DNA from: Synechococcus sp. MU1617
GTDB lineage: Bacteria; Cyanobacteriota; Cyanobacteriia; PCC-6307; Cyanobiaceae
NCBI RefSeq assembly: GCF_020514235.1
Contig: NZ_VTLB01000002.1
Location: 372,001 to 436,000 of the forward strand
Direction: 5' to 3'
DNA length: 64,000 nt
The position numbers and the translations under genes are program-made. This document shows positions 18,292 through 29,844 of this stretch, piece by piece; positions within the stretch are counted from its first letter, which is position 1; the number at the start of each line of letters is the position of its first letter. The notes under the pieces are model-generated. The model was not told the DNA's origin, did not search any database, and was given only the letters and a program-made list of their open reading frames with translations.

Positions 18292-19580
18292 GCTCCCTTC
18301 TTTTTGTTCATATCGCTAAGGCTGGAGGTACTTCTCTGCGTCGTTTATTGAAGTTACATGAGGAGATATCTCGCTTTGACTGTTTTCATAATGGTTTTTT
18401 GCTCCGCTTTGAGAATGCCCGTTGTGTTGGTAGGCATCGCGCTGAGCTCAACTCTTTGGAGCAGTACGACATTGCTGTGATTGCTTTGAGGCATCCTGTA
18501 GATCGCTTGCAGAGCTGTTATCACTATTTTCTTTCTGGAGGTTTGAATGGTCGCGGGAAAGGGGAGTTTTTAGGTGATCTTCGATGCCAAAAGTACTTGA
18601 AGTCTGTTGCGCCAACCTTTTCCACTTGTACTCAGAGGCTAGATTCGATCTCCACTCGAATACCTCATTTTCTTCCTGCTAGTTACTGGCTTGATTCGTT
18701 GGCTAAGCCTATTGCGAAATCCATATTTTGTTGTCGTCAGGAGTCCTTCGCTGCTGATGTGAATGGTCTATTCAAAGCTTTAAATTTGCCGTTGTCCAGA
18801 CCGCTTGAGCATCGAAATAAATCTGCGAATTCAACAGGCGCGATACTAAATATTTCTGGTCATGATCTTCAATGTATTAAGCATTTTTATTCTGCCGATT
18901 TTACTCGATTTGGTTATGAAACTGATTTCACTCAGTCATTGCCATTGGTTCAGTATTGGGATCAGCCTGAGCCTCCCGACCTTATTGCTCGTCGAATGGA
19001 AGTGTGTAAGAGTCTGAATCCAGGCTGGGATTACCATCTGTTTAATCGAAAAACTGCCGCTGGTTATTTGAAAATCGTGTATGGCTCCGATATTGCTTCC
19101 GCCTTTTTAGATATCCGCCTCCCAGCGATGCAAGCTGATGTCTTTCGTGTTGCTTTTTTATTGCATTCTGGTGGTTTGTGGGTGGATGCAGCAACTTCTT
19201 TGATTCGACCCGTTGAGACTTGGTTGGATCGACGGCATTCCCTGCAAATGCTGCGCCGTTCTCATCAGGAGCACCCAAAAATTTCTTCCGGAGTGATTTA
19301 TGCGTCTCGACCTGGTCTGCCATTGCTCAAAGCAGCCTGGGAGGAAATGGTTCCGCGGCTGCTTTCTCGATCTGGGGCCAAGGTCTATCGAGACTTCGGC
19401 CCTGGTCTTTTCCGCAATTTGATGGGCTCAAGTCCAAACATTGCTTTTGGGCTATATGCGGTTCCAGAAGCGTTGCTTGAGGGTTTTTTGAAACTTGGTT
19501 CCAGTGGAAATATCCTTTCTTCTGATTATCACTGGTCGAAGCGTCAACAGAGTGAGTCGCTTTACTTCAGCGGTGAGTGA
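18288..19580 (+). CDS. Fusion: sulfotransferase + capsular-polysaccharide-synthesis glycosyltransferase
   Basis: A 430-residue two-domain protein. The N-terminal ~210 residues are sulfotransferase-like: FVHIAKAGGTSLRRLL is the 5'-PSB loop and IALRHPVDRLQSCYHYF is the 3'-PB motif. The C-terminal ~200 residues match the GT32/Caps_synth fold: VQYWDQPEPPDLIARRM at the start, then PAMQADVFRVAFLLHSGGLW followed by VDAATSL, which is the metal-site region in its capsule-synthesis form. One protein could thus both elongate and sulfate a surface glycan. The start overlaps the upstream Stf0 gene by 4 bp. The end overlaps the convergent glycosyltransferase by 19 bp. The fusion is in one clean frame with no sign of a frameshift. 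Confidence 0.8.
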   Translation: MSSLLFVHIAKAGGTSLRRLLKLHEEISRFDCFHNGFLLRFENARCVGRHRAELNSLEQYDIAVIALRHPVDRLQSCYHYFLSGGLNGRGKGEFLGDLRCQKYLKSVAPTFSTCTQRLDSISTRIPHFLPASYWLDSLAKPIAKSIFCCRQESFAADVNGLFKALNLPLSRPLEHRNKSANSTGAILNISGHDLQCIKHFYSADFTRFGYETDFTQSLPLVQYWDQPEPPDLIARRMEVCKSLNPGWDYHLFNRKTAAGYLKIVYGSDIASAFLDIRLPAMQADVFRVAFLLHSGGLWVDAATSLIRPVETWLDRRHSLQMLRRSHQEHPKISSGVIYASRPGLPLLKAAWEEMVPRLLSRSGAKVYRDFGPGLFRNLMGSSPNIAFGLYAVPEALLEGFLKLGSSGNILSSDYHWSKRQQSESLYFSGE

Positions 19581-21097
19581 CCATCGGCTGCCCACGCTAA
19601 GAACGAGGTTTCGTAGTCAGGACGTTTCTGGACGCCCCGAGGGATTGTTTCGTTCATTTGTTTGTATAAGCCGGCTTTTGAACATCTATAAAACACAGAA
19701 TGTTGGTCGAGATGCTGTCTTTTTACTCCTGACTTTTTCAGGTGATGCAGCATGATCCGATCGCCGATCAGGTGGCCATAGGGCGGCATCAGCACCCATT
19801 GGTGCAACAGGTGAAAGGCGCCACGGCCCAACAGCATGGCGTTGGTGTCGATGAAGCGGTCCGGATTGGTAAGCGGGCATGGGCCCATCACTGTGCCGTC
19901 CAGGCGGCAGAGGGTGCGGCTTGAGGAGACAAAGTCCGCGTGATGGTGGTCCATCTCCGCTAGAAGATTGGCGATGTGGTCGGACCCGTACCAGTTGTCG
20001 GCATCGAGGAAGGCCACGGCATCCACTCCCAGGCCGATGGCGTGATAACACCCGATCAAGCGGGGTGTTGAGCCGATGTCCCCATGGCTGCGCGGTAGGC
20101 GTACGTGTTCGGCACGCCAATGGTTGATCCGTCGGCGAGGGTGTCCATCGGCCACCAGTACGTGCAGGCAGGGCTCGCTCTGTGCCTGCACGCTGTCGTG
20201 GCACTGTCGCAGCTGGGCCAGAGGTTCCTTGTAATAGGGAGTGATTACGGCCACCCGGGGCAGGGGATTGCCGAGGGCTTTCTGCAGCCGCCGGTCGTCG
20301 ATCAGCTCACCGCGAACCAGTTGGGCTGCGATCGTGGCAGGGTTGGGACGGAGGCCGTCGTAGTAGGCCGGCAGGGTGCCCTGTTGGAGGTGATTGGCGT
20401 AGATCTTGCGCCAGCTGTCGCCGATGCCTGGGCTAACGCGTTTGTTGCGTTCGAGGGCTTCCGCTCCCTGACGGATCTTCTTTTCCAGCTGGCTGTAGCT
20501 GCGAATGGGGACGTGAAGGATCTCGATTGAGGCGTCTTTGATCGCTGCGATGGGCTTCCCATCCACGCGAGCCCCATGGTTCCCGTCCGTGATCTCCACG
20601 CCGGGATGGGCGCGATGAATCAGTTTGGGGGGCAGAGGTCGGCCAAGACTGTTGCGGGAGACCCGTTCGCGCAGGGTCTGGCGCTGATAGAAGGGCCGCT
20701 GATCCTGGCCATCTTGCGGTGGTGGCAGAAAGTTGGTGCGTTCCACCAGCAGGCCTTCAACGCTTTCGGGGAGCTGGGTCAAGGTGGAGTTGAGGTTGCC
20801 GTGTTGCGTCCACCAGAACTCATCAGCATCGCTGTTGATCACCCAGTCCGCCCCCATGGCCGCTGCCATGCGTGCCATTCGGGTCACCCACACGGCCTGA
20901 TCGTGGGTGTGTTCCGCTTCCTGCAGCAGCGTCAGCTGGCCGCGCCGCTCGAAGCGCTGAAGGATCTCCAGACTGCCGTCTACCGAGCCGTTGTCGGTGG
21001 CGATGATCCGATCCACCCCTTGGGCCAGATGGAAGCGCAACATGCTCTCGAGGATGTCGGCTTCATCCCGGCAGAGCAGTGTGAGCACCAGCATCAT
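19562..21097 (-). CDS. Two-domain glycosyltransferase (GT2-type, GT-A fold)
   Basis: A 511-residue protein. The first domain (about 1-260) has LTLLCRDEADILESMLRFHL and VINSDADEFWW, the signature of the Glyco_tranf_2_4/GT92-like group with its DxD. The second domain (about 270-480) is a GT2 transferase: RVAVITPYYKEPLAQLRQC, then VAFLDADNWY with another DxD-type metal site. The start is placed at the ATG at 21097, which overlaps the stop of the upstream sulfotransferase (ATGA); upstream extension would run inside that gene. Two active-site-like domains suggest synthesis of an alternating or branched glycan. This is inference. Confidence 0.85.
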   Translation of the reverse strand: MMLVLTLLCRDEADILESMLRFHLAQGVDRIIATDNGSVDGSLEILQRFERRGQLTLLQEAEHTHDQAVWVTRMARMAAAMGADWVINSDADEFWWTQHGNLNSTLTQLPESVEGLLVERTNFLPPPQDGQDQRPFYQRQTLRERVSRNSLGRPLPPKLIHRAHPGVEITDGNHGARVDGKPIAAIKDASIEILHVPIRSYSQLEKKIRQGAEALERNKRVSPGIGDSWRKIYANHLQQGTLPAYYDGLRPNPATIAAQLVRGELIDDRRLQKALGNPLPRVAVITPYYKEPLAQLRQCHDSVQAQSEPCLHVLVADGHPRRRINHWRAEHVRLPRSHGDIGSTPRLIGCYHAIGLGVDAVAFLDADNWYGSDHIANLLAEMDHHHADFVSSSRTLCRLDGTVMGPCPLTNPDRFIDTNAMLLGRGAFHLLHQWVLMPPYGHLIGDRIMLHHLKKSGVKRQHLDQHSVFYRCSKAGLYKQMNETIPRGVQKRPDYETSFLAWAADGHSPLK

Positions 21098-21948
21098 TTG
21101 GTTGCCCTCTTGGTTCGTTTGGGTTTGAGCTGAAGCTCCGGCCTTGGGCTGACGCGTCCGTAGTACCAACGCATCTCCGGCGTGAGGTTGGTCAGCGGCA
21201 GGTCATGGGAGGGGCCGATAGCGAGGCAGGCGTCGATCAGTTGCTTGAGCTCTAGGTCGCTGAACTCCGCCTTCTGTTGTTTGTACTGGAAACAAGGGAA
21301 GTCTTCGTGGTGCAGCTGATTGGCGAGGGCCATTAAATCGGGATGGTTGCGGATTGCAGTCAGGTCCGCTGCCTCCCGTCGACCTTCACCCTCTCCCACG
21401 GCGCGGAGTCGCTTCCGCAGGCTCTTGGGCAGAGAGAGTGTCTCCCCCAGCTGTTCGAGATCGCTGCTGAACTGTTCGCAGCGGACCAGTTGATCCACCA
21501 TCGGGCGTTTGCCGAAGTGGGTGAACCAGTGGATCGGAAACCCATGCACCCAGCGCAGGTCATGGGCATCCATCGCAGCCGGCAGTCTCCTGAGATAACG
21601 CAGAAGCTGTTCTTCGGAGGGTGGCTGGCTGCGGACCTGCACCTCAGTTGCGCGGCTTTTCTGGCGCAGGTGTTCCCGACAGGCGGAGGCCAGGCGGTCG
21701 TAGGGATGACGGATGCAGGCAATCACCTGGTAGCGGCGCAGCCACCGCCACAGTCGGGTGTGGCGCAGATCCATCAAAGGGCGATGGGCCAGGTCCACCT
21801 GCCGTTTCAGCACCGGGTCGTAGCCGAAGTCGAACCAGCTCTCCATGCGTCGCTCTGCGCCGTCCTCGAGAAAAGCCCTCCGTAATGCGGTGCCCGCACA
21901 CTTGGGAATGTGCAGAACCACCAGCTCCAGATCGTGATCAACGATCAC
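21094..21948 (-). CDS. Sulfotransferase family protein
   Basis: About 284 residues. [17 protein letters not shown] near the N-terminus is the PAPS 5'-PSB loop and [19 protein letters not shown] is the 3'-PB motif of the Sulfotransfer_2 family (Golgi/chondroitin-type). The C-terminus is rich in basic residues. The GTG at 21948 is preferred as start; the longer open frame to 22005 only re-reads the end of cysE in another frame. It overlaps cysE by 11 bp and the following glycosyltransferase by 4 bp, so cysE, sulfotransferase and glycosyltransferase form one unit. CysE makes O-acetylserine for cysteine synthesis, so a sulfur theme in this operon is notable. Confidence 0.82.
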   Translation of the reverse strand: MIVDHDLELVVLHIPKCAGTALRRAFLEDGAERRMESWFDFGYDPVLKRQVDLAHRPLMDLRHTRLWRWLRRYQVIACIRHPYDRLASACREHLRQKSRATEVQVRSQPPSEEQLLRYLRRLPAAMDAHDLRWVHGFPIHWFTHFGKRPMVDQLVRCEQFSSDLEQLGETLSLPKSLRKRLRAVGEGEGRREAADLTAIRNHPDLMALANQLHHEDFPCFQYKQQKAEFSDLELKQLIDACLAIGPSHDLPLTNLTPEMRWYYGRVSPRPELQLKPKRTKRATK

Positions 21949-22690
21949 TGGTGGTGTCTCCGAGGAACTCCAGGATCTCCCGGTCTTTGAGGTTTTGCGA
22001 TTCACCTCGACAGGTTTCCCGCAATGCGCGGCCTTCCGCTACTTCCCTCAGGCATCGCTGCAGGTTGCCCACGGTGCTTTCCAGTTCATCGATCCGCTCC
22101 ATCAGGTTGCGGATCACGTTGGCCTCCGCGTCTGGTAGCGCAGAGTGGGCCAGGGGATTGATCCGCACGCCGCTTTGGTGGATTACCCGTCCTGGGATGC
22201 CCACCACCGTGCAGTTTTGATCCACGTCTTTCACCACAACCGACCCGGCGCCGATGCGGGTGTTGGTGCCAATCGTGATCGCTCCCAACACCTTGGCTCC
22301 TGCCCCGATCACAACGTTTTCGGCAAGCGTGGGGTGGCGTTTGCCGTGCTCTTTGCCGGTTCCTCCCAGGGTCACTCCCTGGTACAGCAGGCAGCGGGGA
22401 CCAATTTCGGCGGTTTCGCCGATCACCACCCCCATGCCGTGGTCGATGAACACGCTGTGGCCGATGCGGGCGCCGGGGTGGATCTCAATGCCGGTGAGGG
22501 CACGGCCGATCTGGCTGAGGAAGCGGGCTGCCAATTTCAGGGGCAGGCGGCAGGTCCAGAGGCGATGGCTGATGCGGTGCAGGCTGATCGCCTGGAATCC
22601 GGGGTAGCAGCAAACAATTTCCAGCCAGCCGCGGGCAGCCGGATCGCGCTCGCGAATGATCGCGAGGTCGGCACGGATGTGATCAAACAT
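21938..22690 (-). CDS. cysE: Serine O-acetyltransferase
   Basis: Catalyses acetyl transfer from acetyl-CoA to serine, the committed step of cysteine synthesis. The ~250-residue protein has the N-terminal helical region ([18 protein letters not shown]) and the left-handed beta-helix of hexapeptide repeats, such as [40 protein letters not shown] and [11 protein letters not shown]. The catalytic Asp-His pair lies in the [11 protein letters not shown] segment. The ATG at 22690 is chosen because the longer frame runs into the upstream GntR gene. The C-terminal ~70 residues form a predicted coiled coil. It sits 10 bp behind the GntR gene and overlaps the sulfotransferase gene. Confidence 0.95.
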   Translation of the reverse strand: MFDHIRADLAIIRERDPAARGWLEIVCCYPGFQAISLHRISHRLWTCRLPLKLAARFLSQIGRALTGIEIHPGARIGHSVFIDHGMGVVIGETAEIGPRCLLYQGVTLGGTGKEHGKRHPTLAENVVIGAGAKVLGAITIGTNTRIGAGSVVVKDVDQNCTVVGIPGRVIHQSGVRINPLAHSALPDAEANVIRNLMERIDELESTVGNLQRCLREVAEGRALRETCRGESQNLKDREILEFLGDTTSDR

Positions 22691-22700
22691 CGCAGAGGGG

Positions 22701-23702
22701 TCAGCTGGCGGCCGCTGGGGTCTGCAGCCCAATCTCCTTGCGGAGTAAATCGATCGTATCTGTGCTGAGGTAGCTCTCGGCGCAATGCACCTGGGGCATC
22801 CGCATCAGCTGGGAGCGGTTTTGGCGCAGGCTCTGCTCCACCAAGGGCAGGCTCGGTCGATCACAGAGCACGTGGCTGGAGGCCCGCAGCAGGGCGAGCA
22901 GGCGGCTGCCCACATCAGGGGTGGCGGTCATTAGCAGCAATTCGTTGCCACGCATGGAGTGGAGAATTACCTCTGCGGCCCTCAGAATGCCGGGGCTGAT
23001 GCTCACCAGACCCACGCAGCTGCCGGGGCGCAGTTCCTTGAGCATGGCCAGTTCCTGTCGGAAGTCGTTGAGGTCAACGGCCACCGCACGAACGCTGTGT
23101 TTCTTGGCCAGCTCTTCCACCGGTTGGAGAAAATAACGGCTGGTCACCACCGTGCCGTTGCTGGAGTTCTCCAGAACGCTTTCCAGCTCCTCCAACGGCA
23201 CCACTTCCACCGGCACATCAAGGCAGGGTTCCAGTTCCTCGGCAATCAGCATTGAGGCGCCGATGTCTTCCCGTGGCGTGCTGACCAGCACGCGAGCGCC
23301 GCAACGCAGGCGCCAGTCAATTTCGCGGGTCAGCAGTTCCCGGGTTTGCTGCAGCGTGCAGCCTGCGTTCAGCAGGCCATCCACACACTTGCGCACTTCC
23401 CGGTCGAGGTCGGTGACGCCGCGATTGCGGATGTGTGGCGGTGTTTTGATCTCCCGTGGTTTCTGCTGGTCGCGCACGTAGATGCCGGAACCGGCCATGG
23501 CTTCCACGACGCCATCGGTTTCCAGCTGGCGGTAGACCTTGCTGATCGTGTTGCGGTGCAGTCCGGTCTGCATGGCCAGCTGCCGGGTGCTGGGAAGGCG
23601 ATGCCCCGGTGGGTAATGCCGTGCTGCGATCGCAAAACAGATTTGGTTGTAGAGCTGTGTCGACGCCGGAATGTCGCTTTCCTGCTGGATATGGAATCGC
23701 AC
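22701..23702 (-). CDS. GntR-family transcriptional regulator
   Basis: A 333-residue regulator. The N-terminal winged helix (about residues 10-75) has [40 protein letters not shown] and [20 protein letters not shown], the standard GntR DNA-binding fold. The long C-terminal domain (about 95-320) is not an aminotransferase or a plain FadR/HutC type. It contains periplasmic-binding-like segments such as [20 protein letters not shown] and [10 protein letters not shown]. It is co-directional with cysE (10 bp) and divergent from the dienelactone hydrolase gene, so it may control either. Effector unknown. Confidence 0.88.
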   Translation of the reverse strand: MRFHIQQESDIPASTQLYNQICFAIAARHYPPGHRLPSTRQLAMQTGLHRNTISKVYRQLETDGVVEAMAGSGIYVRDQQKPREIKTPPHIRNRGVTDLDREVRKCVDGLLNAGCTLQQTRELLTREIDWRLRCGARVLVSTPREDIGASMLIAEELEPCLDVPVEVVPLEELESVLENSSNGTVVTSRYFLQPVEELAKKHSVRAVAVDLNDFRQELAMLKELRPGSCVGLVSISPGILRAAEVILHSMRGNELLLMTATPDVGSRLLALLRASSHVLCDRPSLPLVEQSLRQNRSQLMRMPQVHCAESYLSTDTIDLLRKEIGLQTPAAAS

Positions 23703-23781
23703 GCCGGTGGGACAGGTCTGAATGCGGCCACCATACGGAGCGAATTGCCTGGTGACAATTGGGGGTGTGTCCTATGCAGTT

Positions 23782-24549
23782 ATGGAAAGTTCTGAACTGG
23801 TTGCAGGCGAGTGGATTGAGATCCTGAATGGACCGGTTTCTTTGCGTTGCTGGTGGGCGGAGCGGAAGCCCGGCTTGAACGATATTGCATCAAAATCGTA
23901 TATTAATCGTGCTTATATCGTGCTGCCCGAGGTGTTCGGCGTGAATGCTTGGGTGCGCAGCGTGGCGGATCGCCTGGCCGCCCATGGCCATCCGGCCCTT
24001 GCGGTCCCTTTGTTTGCCCGCACAGCACCCGATTTGGAGTTGGCCTACGAAACGTCCGATCTGGCTCAAGGTCGACGCCACAAGGACGCCACCACCACCG
24101 AGCAGATCCTTGCTGATGTCGCCGCAGCGGTCAGCTGGATAGGGGGGCGTTGCCCTCAGGCTGCCATCCATGTGGTGGGCTTTTGCTTCGGGGGGCACGC
24201 CGCCTTTCTGGCGGCCACCTTGCCCGGGGTTGAACATGCCTTTGATTTCTACGGAGCGGGCGTGAGCCGGATGCGGCCCGGTGGTGGCGACCCCTCCTTA
24301 GCACTGTTGCCCGAGGTTATGGCACGGCTCACCTGTGTGTTCGGCACGGCCGATCCCCTGATCCCCGCTGAAGATCGGGGGGCTATTCGAGCGGCTTTGC
24401 GCAAGGCCGATCCCGCCGGCGAGCGCTTGCGCTCTGTGGAGTGTGTCGGTGCTGACCACGGCTTCATGTGCGAAGCCCGCAGCAGTTTTGATCCTCAGGC
24501 CTCAGCCCAGGGATGGCGCCTGCTGCTTGGTGATGTCCCTGCGGTTTAG
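23782..24549 (+). CDS. Dienelactone hydrolase family protein
   Basis: Alpha/beta hydrolase of about 255 residues. The nucleophile elbow [10 protein letters not shown] carries the Cys of the dienelactone hydrolase triad. The Asp is in [12 protein letters not shown] and the His in [33 protein letters not shown] is the conserved first strand/helix with the Glu that contacts the Cys. The ATG at 23782 is preferred over the upstream in-frame codons, which lie in the divergent promoter gap shared with the GntR gene. The natural substrate is unknown. It ends overlapping the convergent infC gene by 4 bp. Confidence 0.88.
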   Translation: MESSELVAGEWIEILNGPVSLRCWWAERKPGLNDIASKSYINRAYIVLPEVFGVNAWVRSVADRLAAHGHPALAVPLFARTAPDLELAYETSDLAQGRRHKDATTTEQILADVAAAVSWIGGRCPQAAIHVVGFCFGGHAAFLAATLPGVEHAFDFYGAGVSRMRPGGGDPSLALLPEVMARLTCVFGTADPLIPAEDRGAIRAALRKADPAGERLRSVECVGADHGFMCEARSSFDPQASAQGWRLLLGDVPAV

Positions 24550-25199
24550 CCCTGGGGGCTGGCCACCTTTGCGGCGGTGGGCCTTGGCGGCGCTGGGATG
24601 GTGCGCACGGCCTTGTTGGCAGCTTGCTCTTTTTCCTCCTTTTTCACCAGCGGCGTTTTGCGTGGGGTGAGGAACATGATCATGTTGCGGCCCTCCCGCT
24701 TGGGCGCCTGCTGGATTTCGGCTTTTTCCTCGAGGTCTTTGGCCATCCGCCGCAGCAGGGTTTCCGCCAGCGCCGTGTGCTGAATCTCGCGGCCGCGGAA
24801 GATCACGGTGCACTTCACCTTGTCGCCGGCCTTGAGGAAGCGCTGGGCCTGACCGATCCGCACGTCGTAGTCGTGCTGGTCGATCTTGTAGCGCATCTTG
24901 ACCTCTTTAACTTCGGTCTGGTGCGACTTCTTCTTGGCCTCTTTGGCTTTCTTTTCCTGCTCGAACTTGAACTTGCCATAGTCCATGATCCGGCACACCG
25001 GTGGGTCGGCTTTTTCGCTCACCAGCACCAGATCCAGTTCCCGGTCACGGGCCACTTCGAGAGCTTCTTCCCGGCTGATCACGCCCAGCTGAGCGCCGTC
25101 TGAGTCGACCACCCGCAATTGGGGGTAGTTGATCCGGTCGTTGATGTTGGGCAGCTCCCGAACCGGGGCACGACGGTCAAAACGGGGACGTGGTGGCAT
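24546..25199 (-). CDS. infC: Translation initiation factor IF-3
   Basis: Binds the 30S subunit and checks start-codon pairing. The 217-residue protein has the N-terminal domain ([33 protein letters not shown]), the lysine-rich linker, and the C-terminal domain with [20 protein letters not shown] and [14 protein letters not shown]. The C-terminal extension beyond MFLTPRK is basic and proline/alanine-rich and longer than in enterobacteria. It begins 57 bp after miaA on the same strand. The usual AUU start is not used; the start is ATG. Confidence 0.96.
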   Translation of the reverse strand: MPPRPRFDRRAPVRELPNINDRINYPQLRVVDSDGAQLGVISREEALEVARDRELDLVLVSEKADPPVCRIMDYGKFKFEQEKKAKEAKKKSHQTEVKEVKMRYKIDQHDYDVRIGQAQRFLKAGDKVKCTVIFRGREIQHTALAETLLRRMAKDLEEKAEIQQAPKREGRNMIMFLTPRKTPLVKKEEKEQAANKAVRTIPAPPRPTAAKVASPQG

Positions 25200-25256
25200 T
25201 CAGGCGGTGACGGGGACAGGTGCAGACCACTTCGGTGGATACAACGTCTGCATCCT

Positions 25257-26156
25257 TCACATTAGATGTTGCTCGATCAACGTCATCGCATCCGTCACCG
25301 TTGCCTGGTCGGGCAGCCAGTGGGGGTTGTGTTGGCGCCTGAACCAGGTGCGTTGGCGTTTGGCGAACTGGCGGGTGCGTTGGCATGTGATTCGCAACGC
25401 ATCTGCAGTGCTCAGGCTGCCAGCAATTACCTGCAACGCTTCGCCGTAGCCGATGGTTTGCAGCAGCGGCAGATCAGCGCCGTAGCGCCCGCTCAGGTGC
25501 CGAGTCTCCTCCACCAGCCCATCGCGGTAGAGCTGTTCGGTGCGTTGTTGGATCCGCTGGCGAAGATTGGCGGGGTTAAGGCCCAGTTCCAGCACCCGCC
25601 AGGGCGGAGGTGTGGCGGTCACCTGGCGGCTCATCGGTTGCCCGGAGGCGTAGAGCACCTCCAGGGCGCGCTGGGTGCGCACGGCATCGGCTGGAGCGAT
25701 TTTGGCGGCTGCTTCGGGGTCGGCGGCCTGCAGCAGGGGGTGGCAGATGCCCTGGCCCAGGTCCGTCAGCTGCTGGCGCAGCTGCGGTTGGGGGGGCACC
25801 GCCGGAGGTTGCAGGCCACTGGTGAGGGCTTTGAGATAAAGCCCACTGCCGCCCACCAGCAACGCAATACCCCGTTGGTCCAGCTCAGCATTGATGCAGG
25901 GATTGGCTTCCGCCTGAAACTCCTGCAGCGTGATCGGCTGATCTGGCGTGCGCAGGTCAAGGAGATGGTGCGGCACCCGCGCCTGTTGCTCCGATGTCGG
26001 CTTGGCCGTCCCCAGATCCATCTCTCTGTAGAGCTGGCGGGAATCCACGTTGATCACCGGCAGATCCAGTTGTTCGGCGATCTCCAAAGCCAGGGCGGTC
26101 TTGCCGCTGGCGGTGGGCCCGAGCAGGGTGATCACCAGGGGATTGGAGCTATTCAA
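25257..26156 (-). CDS. miaA: tRNA dimethylallyltransferase
   Basis: Adds the dimethylallyl group to A37 of tRNAs reading U-starting codons. The ~299-residue protein has the P-loop [20 protein letters not shown], then [20 protein letters not shown] and [11 protein letters not shown], all family hallmarks. [18 protein letters not shown] is in the C-terminal part and the protein closes with [11 protein letters not shown]. The TTG at 26156 gives the family's usual length; the open frame continues upstream to 26279 without matching the family. Upstream and divergent is gyrB; downstream is infC. Confidence 0.93.
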   Translation of the reverse strand: MNSSNPLVITLLGPTASGKTALALEIAEQLDLPVINVDSRQLYREMDLGTAKPTSEQQARVPHHLLDLRTPDQPITLQEFQAEANPCINAELDQRGIALLVGGSGLYLKALTSGLQPPAVPPQPQLRQQLTDLGQGICHPLLQAADPEAAAKIAPADAVRTQRALEVLYASGQPMSRQVTATPPPWRVLELGLNPANLRQRIQQRTEQLYRDGLVEETRHLSGRYGADLPLLQTIGYGEALQVIAGSLSTADALRITCQRTRQFAKRQRTWFRRQHNPHWLPDQATVTDAMTLIEQHLM

Positions 26157-26299
26157 AAGCGTGAGGGGGGTGCAGCCCGGCTTGGAACGACCTCTGAGAG
26201 GCCTCTGCAAGCCTCTATAGACAGCCGGTGGTAGATTGGCATTGTCAGGTCGAGGTTTAGAGCCGTTGCGCCCGCCCATGACCCGGTTTCCTGGCTTGA

Positions 26300-28275
<1,976 letters not shown>

Positions 28276-28276
<1 letters not shown>

Positions 28277-28581
28277 TGGGGCCTGTTCTGCGTTGGAGTT
28301 GGCTGTTGGGGGTGGCCCTGATGGCCCCGGCAGCTCTGCCGGCTGGTGGTGCTGACAGGCGTCAACCGCAACCCCGACGCCGCGAGGCGTCTGGGCCCTT
28401 ACACACGTCGACTGACCAGCCCTTGCACTTCAGTCCGCTGGAGGTTGCTCCACGGCTGCGCACCCTCAAGGCGGGATCCTCCCTGCGGCTGCTGCGGCGT
28501 TGGTCCGCTGCCGATGGTCAGGATTGGTTGCACGTGCAAACGCTTTCGGGAGATCAACGTCGTGGCTGGCTCCGCGTCTGA
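28276..28581 (+). CDS. Small exported protein with SH3-like domain
   Basis: About 101 residues. The N-terminus [20 protein letters not shown] looks like a signal peptide. The C-terminal half ([35 protein letters not shown]) resembles a bacterial SH3 fold. It is likely periplasmic; binding of a cell-wall or protein ligand is possible but unproven. The ATG overlaps the gyrB stop and the end overlaps the next gene by 20 bp, so it belongs to the gyrB-crcB-crcB unit. Confidence 0.65.
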
Positions 28582-28942
28582 AGCTGTCTTGGTGGGTCTG
28601 GGGGCGATCCCCGGGGCCTGGCTGCGCTTGAAGGTGGTGAACCACTTCCAGCCGATGGTGCCCAAGAAGCACTGGGGCACCTTCATGGTGAATGTGGTGG
28701 CTTGCTTCGCCCTGGGTCTGGTGCTGGCGCTCAATGAAACATGTGCCCCCAGCACCGGCATTGCTTTGCTGATGGGGGTGGGTTTTTTCGGCAGTCTCAG
28801 CACCTTTTCAACCTTCGCGGTGGAGTTGTTGAACGAGTTGCGGGCTGGCCAAACGCTGACGGCGTTGGTGCTGGCGGCGGCCTCAATCGGTGCAGGCTTG
28901 CTGGCCTCTGCCGTTGGTTATGGACTGGTGACCCATGCCTGA
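28562..28942 (+). CDS. crcB: Fluoride channel CrcB/Fluc, first copy
   Basis: A membrane protein of 126 residues from the GTG at 28562, with four hydrophobic segments. Family marks are [31 protein letters not shown] with the pore Asn, and [16 protein letters not shown], the GxxGxxTTFSTF block that lines the pore and holds the central Na+. Earlier in-frame codons would overlap the SH3 gene by over 200 bp and encode no hydrophobic segment. It is followed by a second crcB overlapping by 8 bp; paired genes usually encode a heterodimeric Fluc channel. No fluoride riboswitch is seen upstream. Confidence 0.9.
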   Translation: MAGSASEAVLVGLGAIPGAWLRLKVVNHFQPMVPKKHWGTFMVNVVACFALGLVLALNETCAPSTGIALLMGVGFFGSLSTFSTFAVELLNELRAGQTLTALVLAAASIGAGLLASAVGYGLVTHA

Positions 28943-29333
28943 AACCCAGCCGAGCCTGCAACTGGAACTACAGGAGCTGTTGCTTGTTGGTGCGGGTGCT
29001 GTGCCCGGAGCTCTTCTCCGCTGGCAGGTGGCTCTGCATCTGGGTGATCAGAACCTGCTGGTGAATGTTCTGGGGGCCGCCCTTTTGGGCTTGCTGGCTG
29101 GGCTCCCGGCGGCGCGACGGCGTCAGTTGCTCATAGGCATTGGCTTCTGTGGTTCGCTCACCACTTTCAGCAGCTTGATGCTGGCGGCCATGAAGCACCT
29201 GAGTTCAGGTGACTGGGCCGCCGCACTGGGCTTGATCGGGCTGACCCTCGGGCTGGGACTTGGTGCCGCAGCCCTGGGATTCAGCCTCGGGCGATGGTTC
29301 AAGCCGCCAGAGCCGCCTCAATCGCCGACTTGA
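28935..29333 (+). CDS. crcB: Fluoride channel CrcB/Fluc, second copy
   Basis: A 132-residue protein with four hydrophobic segments. [32 protein letters not shown] and [19 protein letters not shown] match the CrcB core. It overlaps the first copy by 8 bp, so the two are probably made in a fixed ratio and pair as a dual-topology heterodimer. The 3' end overlaps the convergent glutathione peroxidase gene by 35 bp. Confidence 0.9.
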   Translation: MPETQPSLQLELQELLLVGAGAVPGALLRWQVALHLGDQNLLVNVLGAALLGLLAGLPAARRRQLLIGIGFCGSLTTFSSLMLAAMKHLSSGDWAAALGLIGLTLGLGLGAAALGFSLGRWFKPPEPPQSPT

Positions 29334-29772
29334 GGTCTTCAGGGGTGACGGCGCTCTTGAAGCGAGCGATCACTGTGCCGTCCTTGCCCACAAGGAACTT
29401 CTCGAAGTTCCACTCCACATCACCGGCGGGATCCATCTGGTTGAGGGTGGTGTATGGCTCGGTGGTGCTTCCTTTGGCGTTCACCTTCTCGAACAGTTCG
29501 AAGTCGGCGCCGTAGGTGGTGGAGCAGAAGCTCTTGATTTCGTCCAGGCTGCCTGGCTCCTGGGCGCCGAAGTCGTTGCAGGGGAAGCCCAGAACGGCAA
29601 GGCCCTTGGCGGCGTAGGCCTCGTTTAGTGCCTGCAGACCCGCGTACTGCTTGGTGAATCCGCAGCGGCTGGCCACGTTCACGATCAGCAGCACCTTGCC
29701 GGCGTAGTCGCCCAGGGATTTGCTGCTGCCGTCAGGTGTAGTGACGGAAACGGCGCTGACGCTGATCGCCAT
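29299..29772 (-). CDS. Glutathione peroxidase-like thiol peroxidase
   Basis: Reduces hydrogen peroxide and lipid peroxides with thioredoxin or glutathione. The 157-residue protein has the peroxidatic Cys in LLIVNVASRCGFTKQYAGLQ and the Gln/Asn context in LGFPCNDFGAQEPG, which also carries a second Cys. VEWNFEKFLVGKDGTVIARF gives the Trp/Asn of the tetrad. The ATG at 29772 fits the family start; the frame open further upstream is spurious. It is flanked by convergent crcB and divergent mgtE. Confidence 0.94.
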   Translation of the reverse strand: MAISVSAVSVTTPDGSSKSLGDYAGKVLLIVNVASRCGFTKQYAGLQALNEAYAAKGLAVLGFPCNDFGAQEPGSLDEIKSFCSTTYGADFELFEKVNAKGSTTEPYTTLNQMDPAGDVEWNFEKFLVGKDGTVIARFKSAVTPEDLKSAIEAALAA

Positions 29773-29844
29773 GGTGGAACAGAGATGGAGCGCAGAGGTT
29801 AACCGGCTGTAACGGCCATACACTGGGCTCCCGGCCGGAGGGGC

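Noticed and set aside
21949-22005. Longer N-terminus for the sulfotransferase ending at 21094
   Set aside because: The extra residues are cysE read in another frame and do not resemble a sulfotransferase start; GTG at 21948 is a better start.
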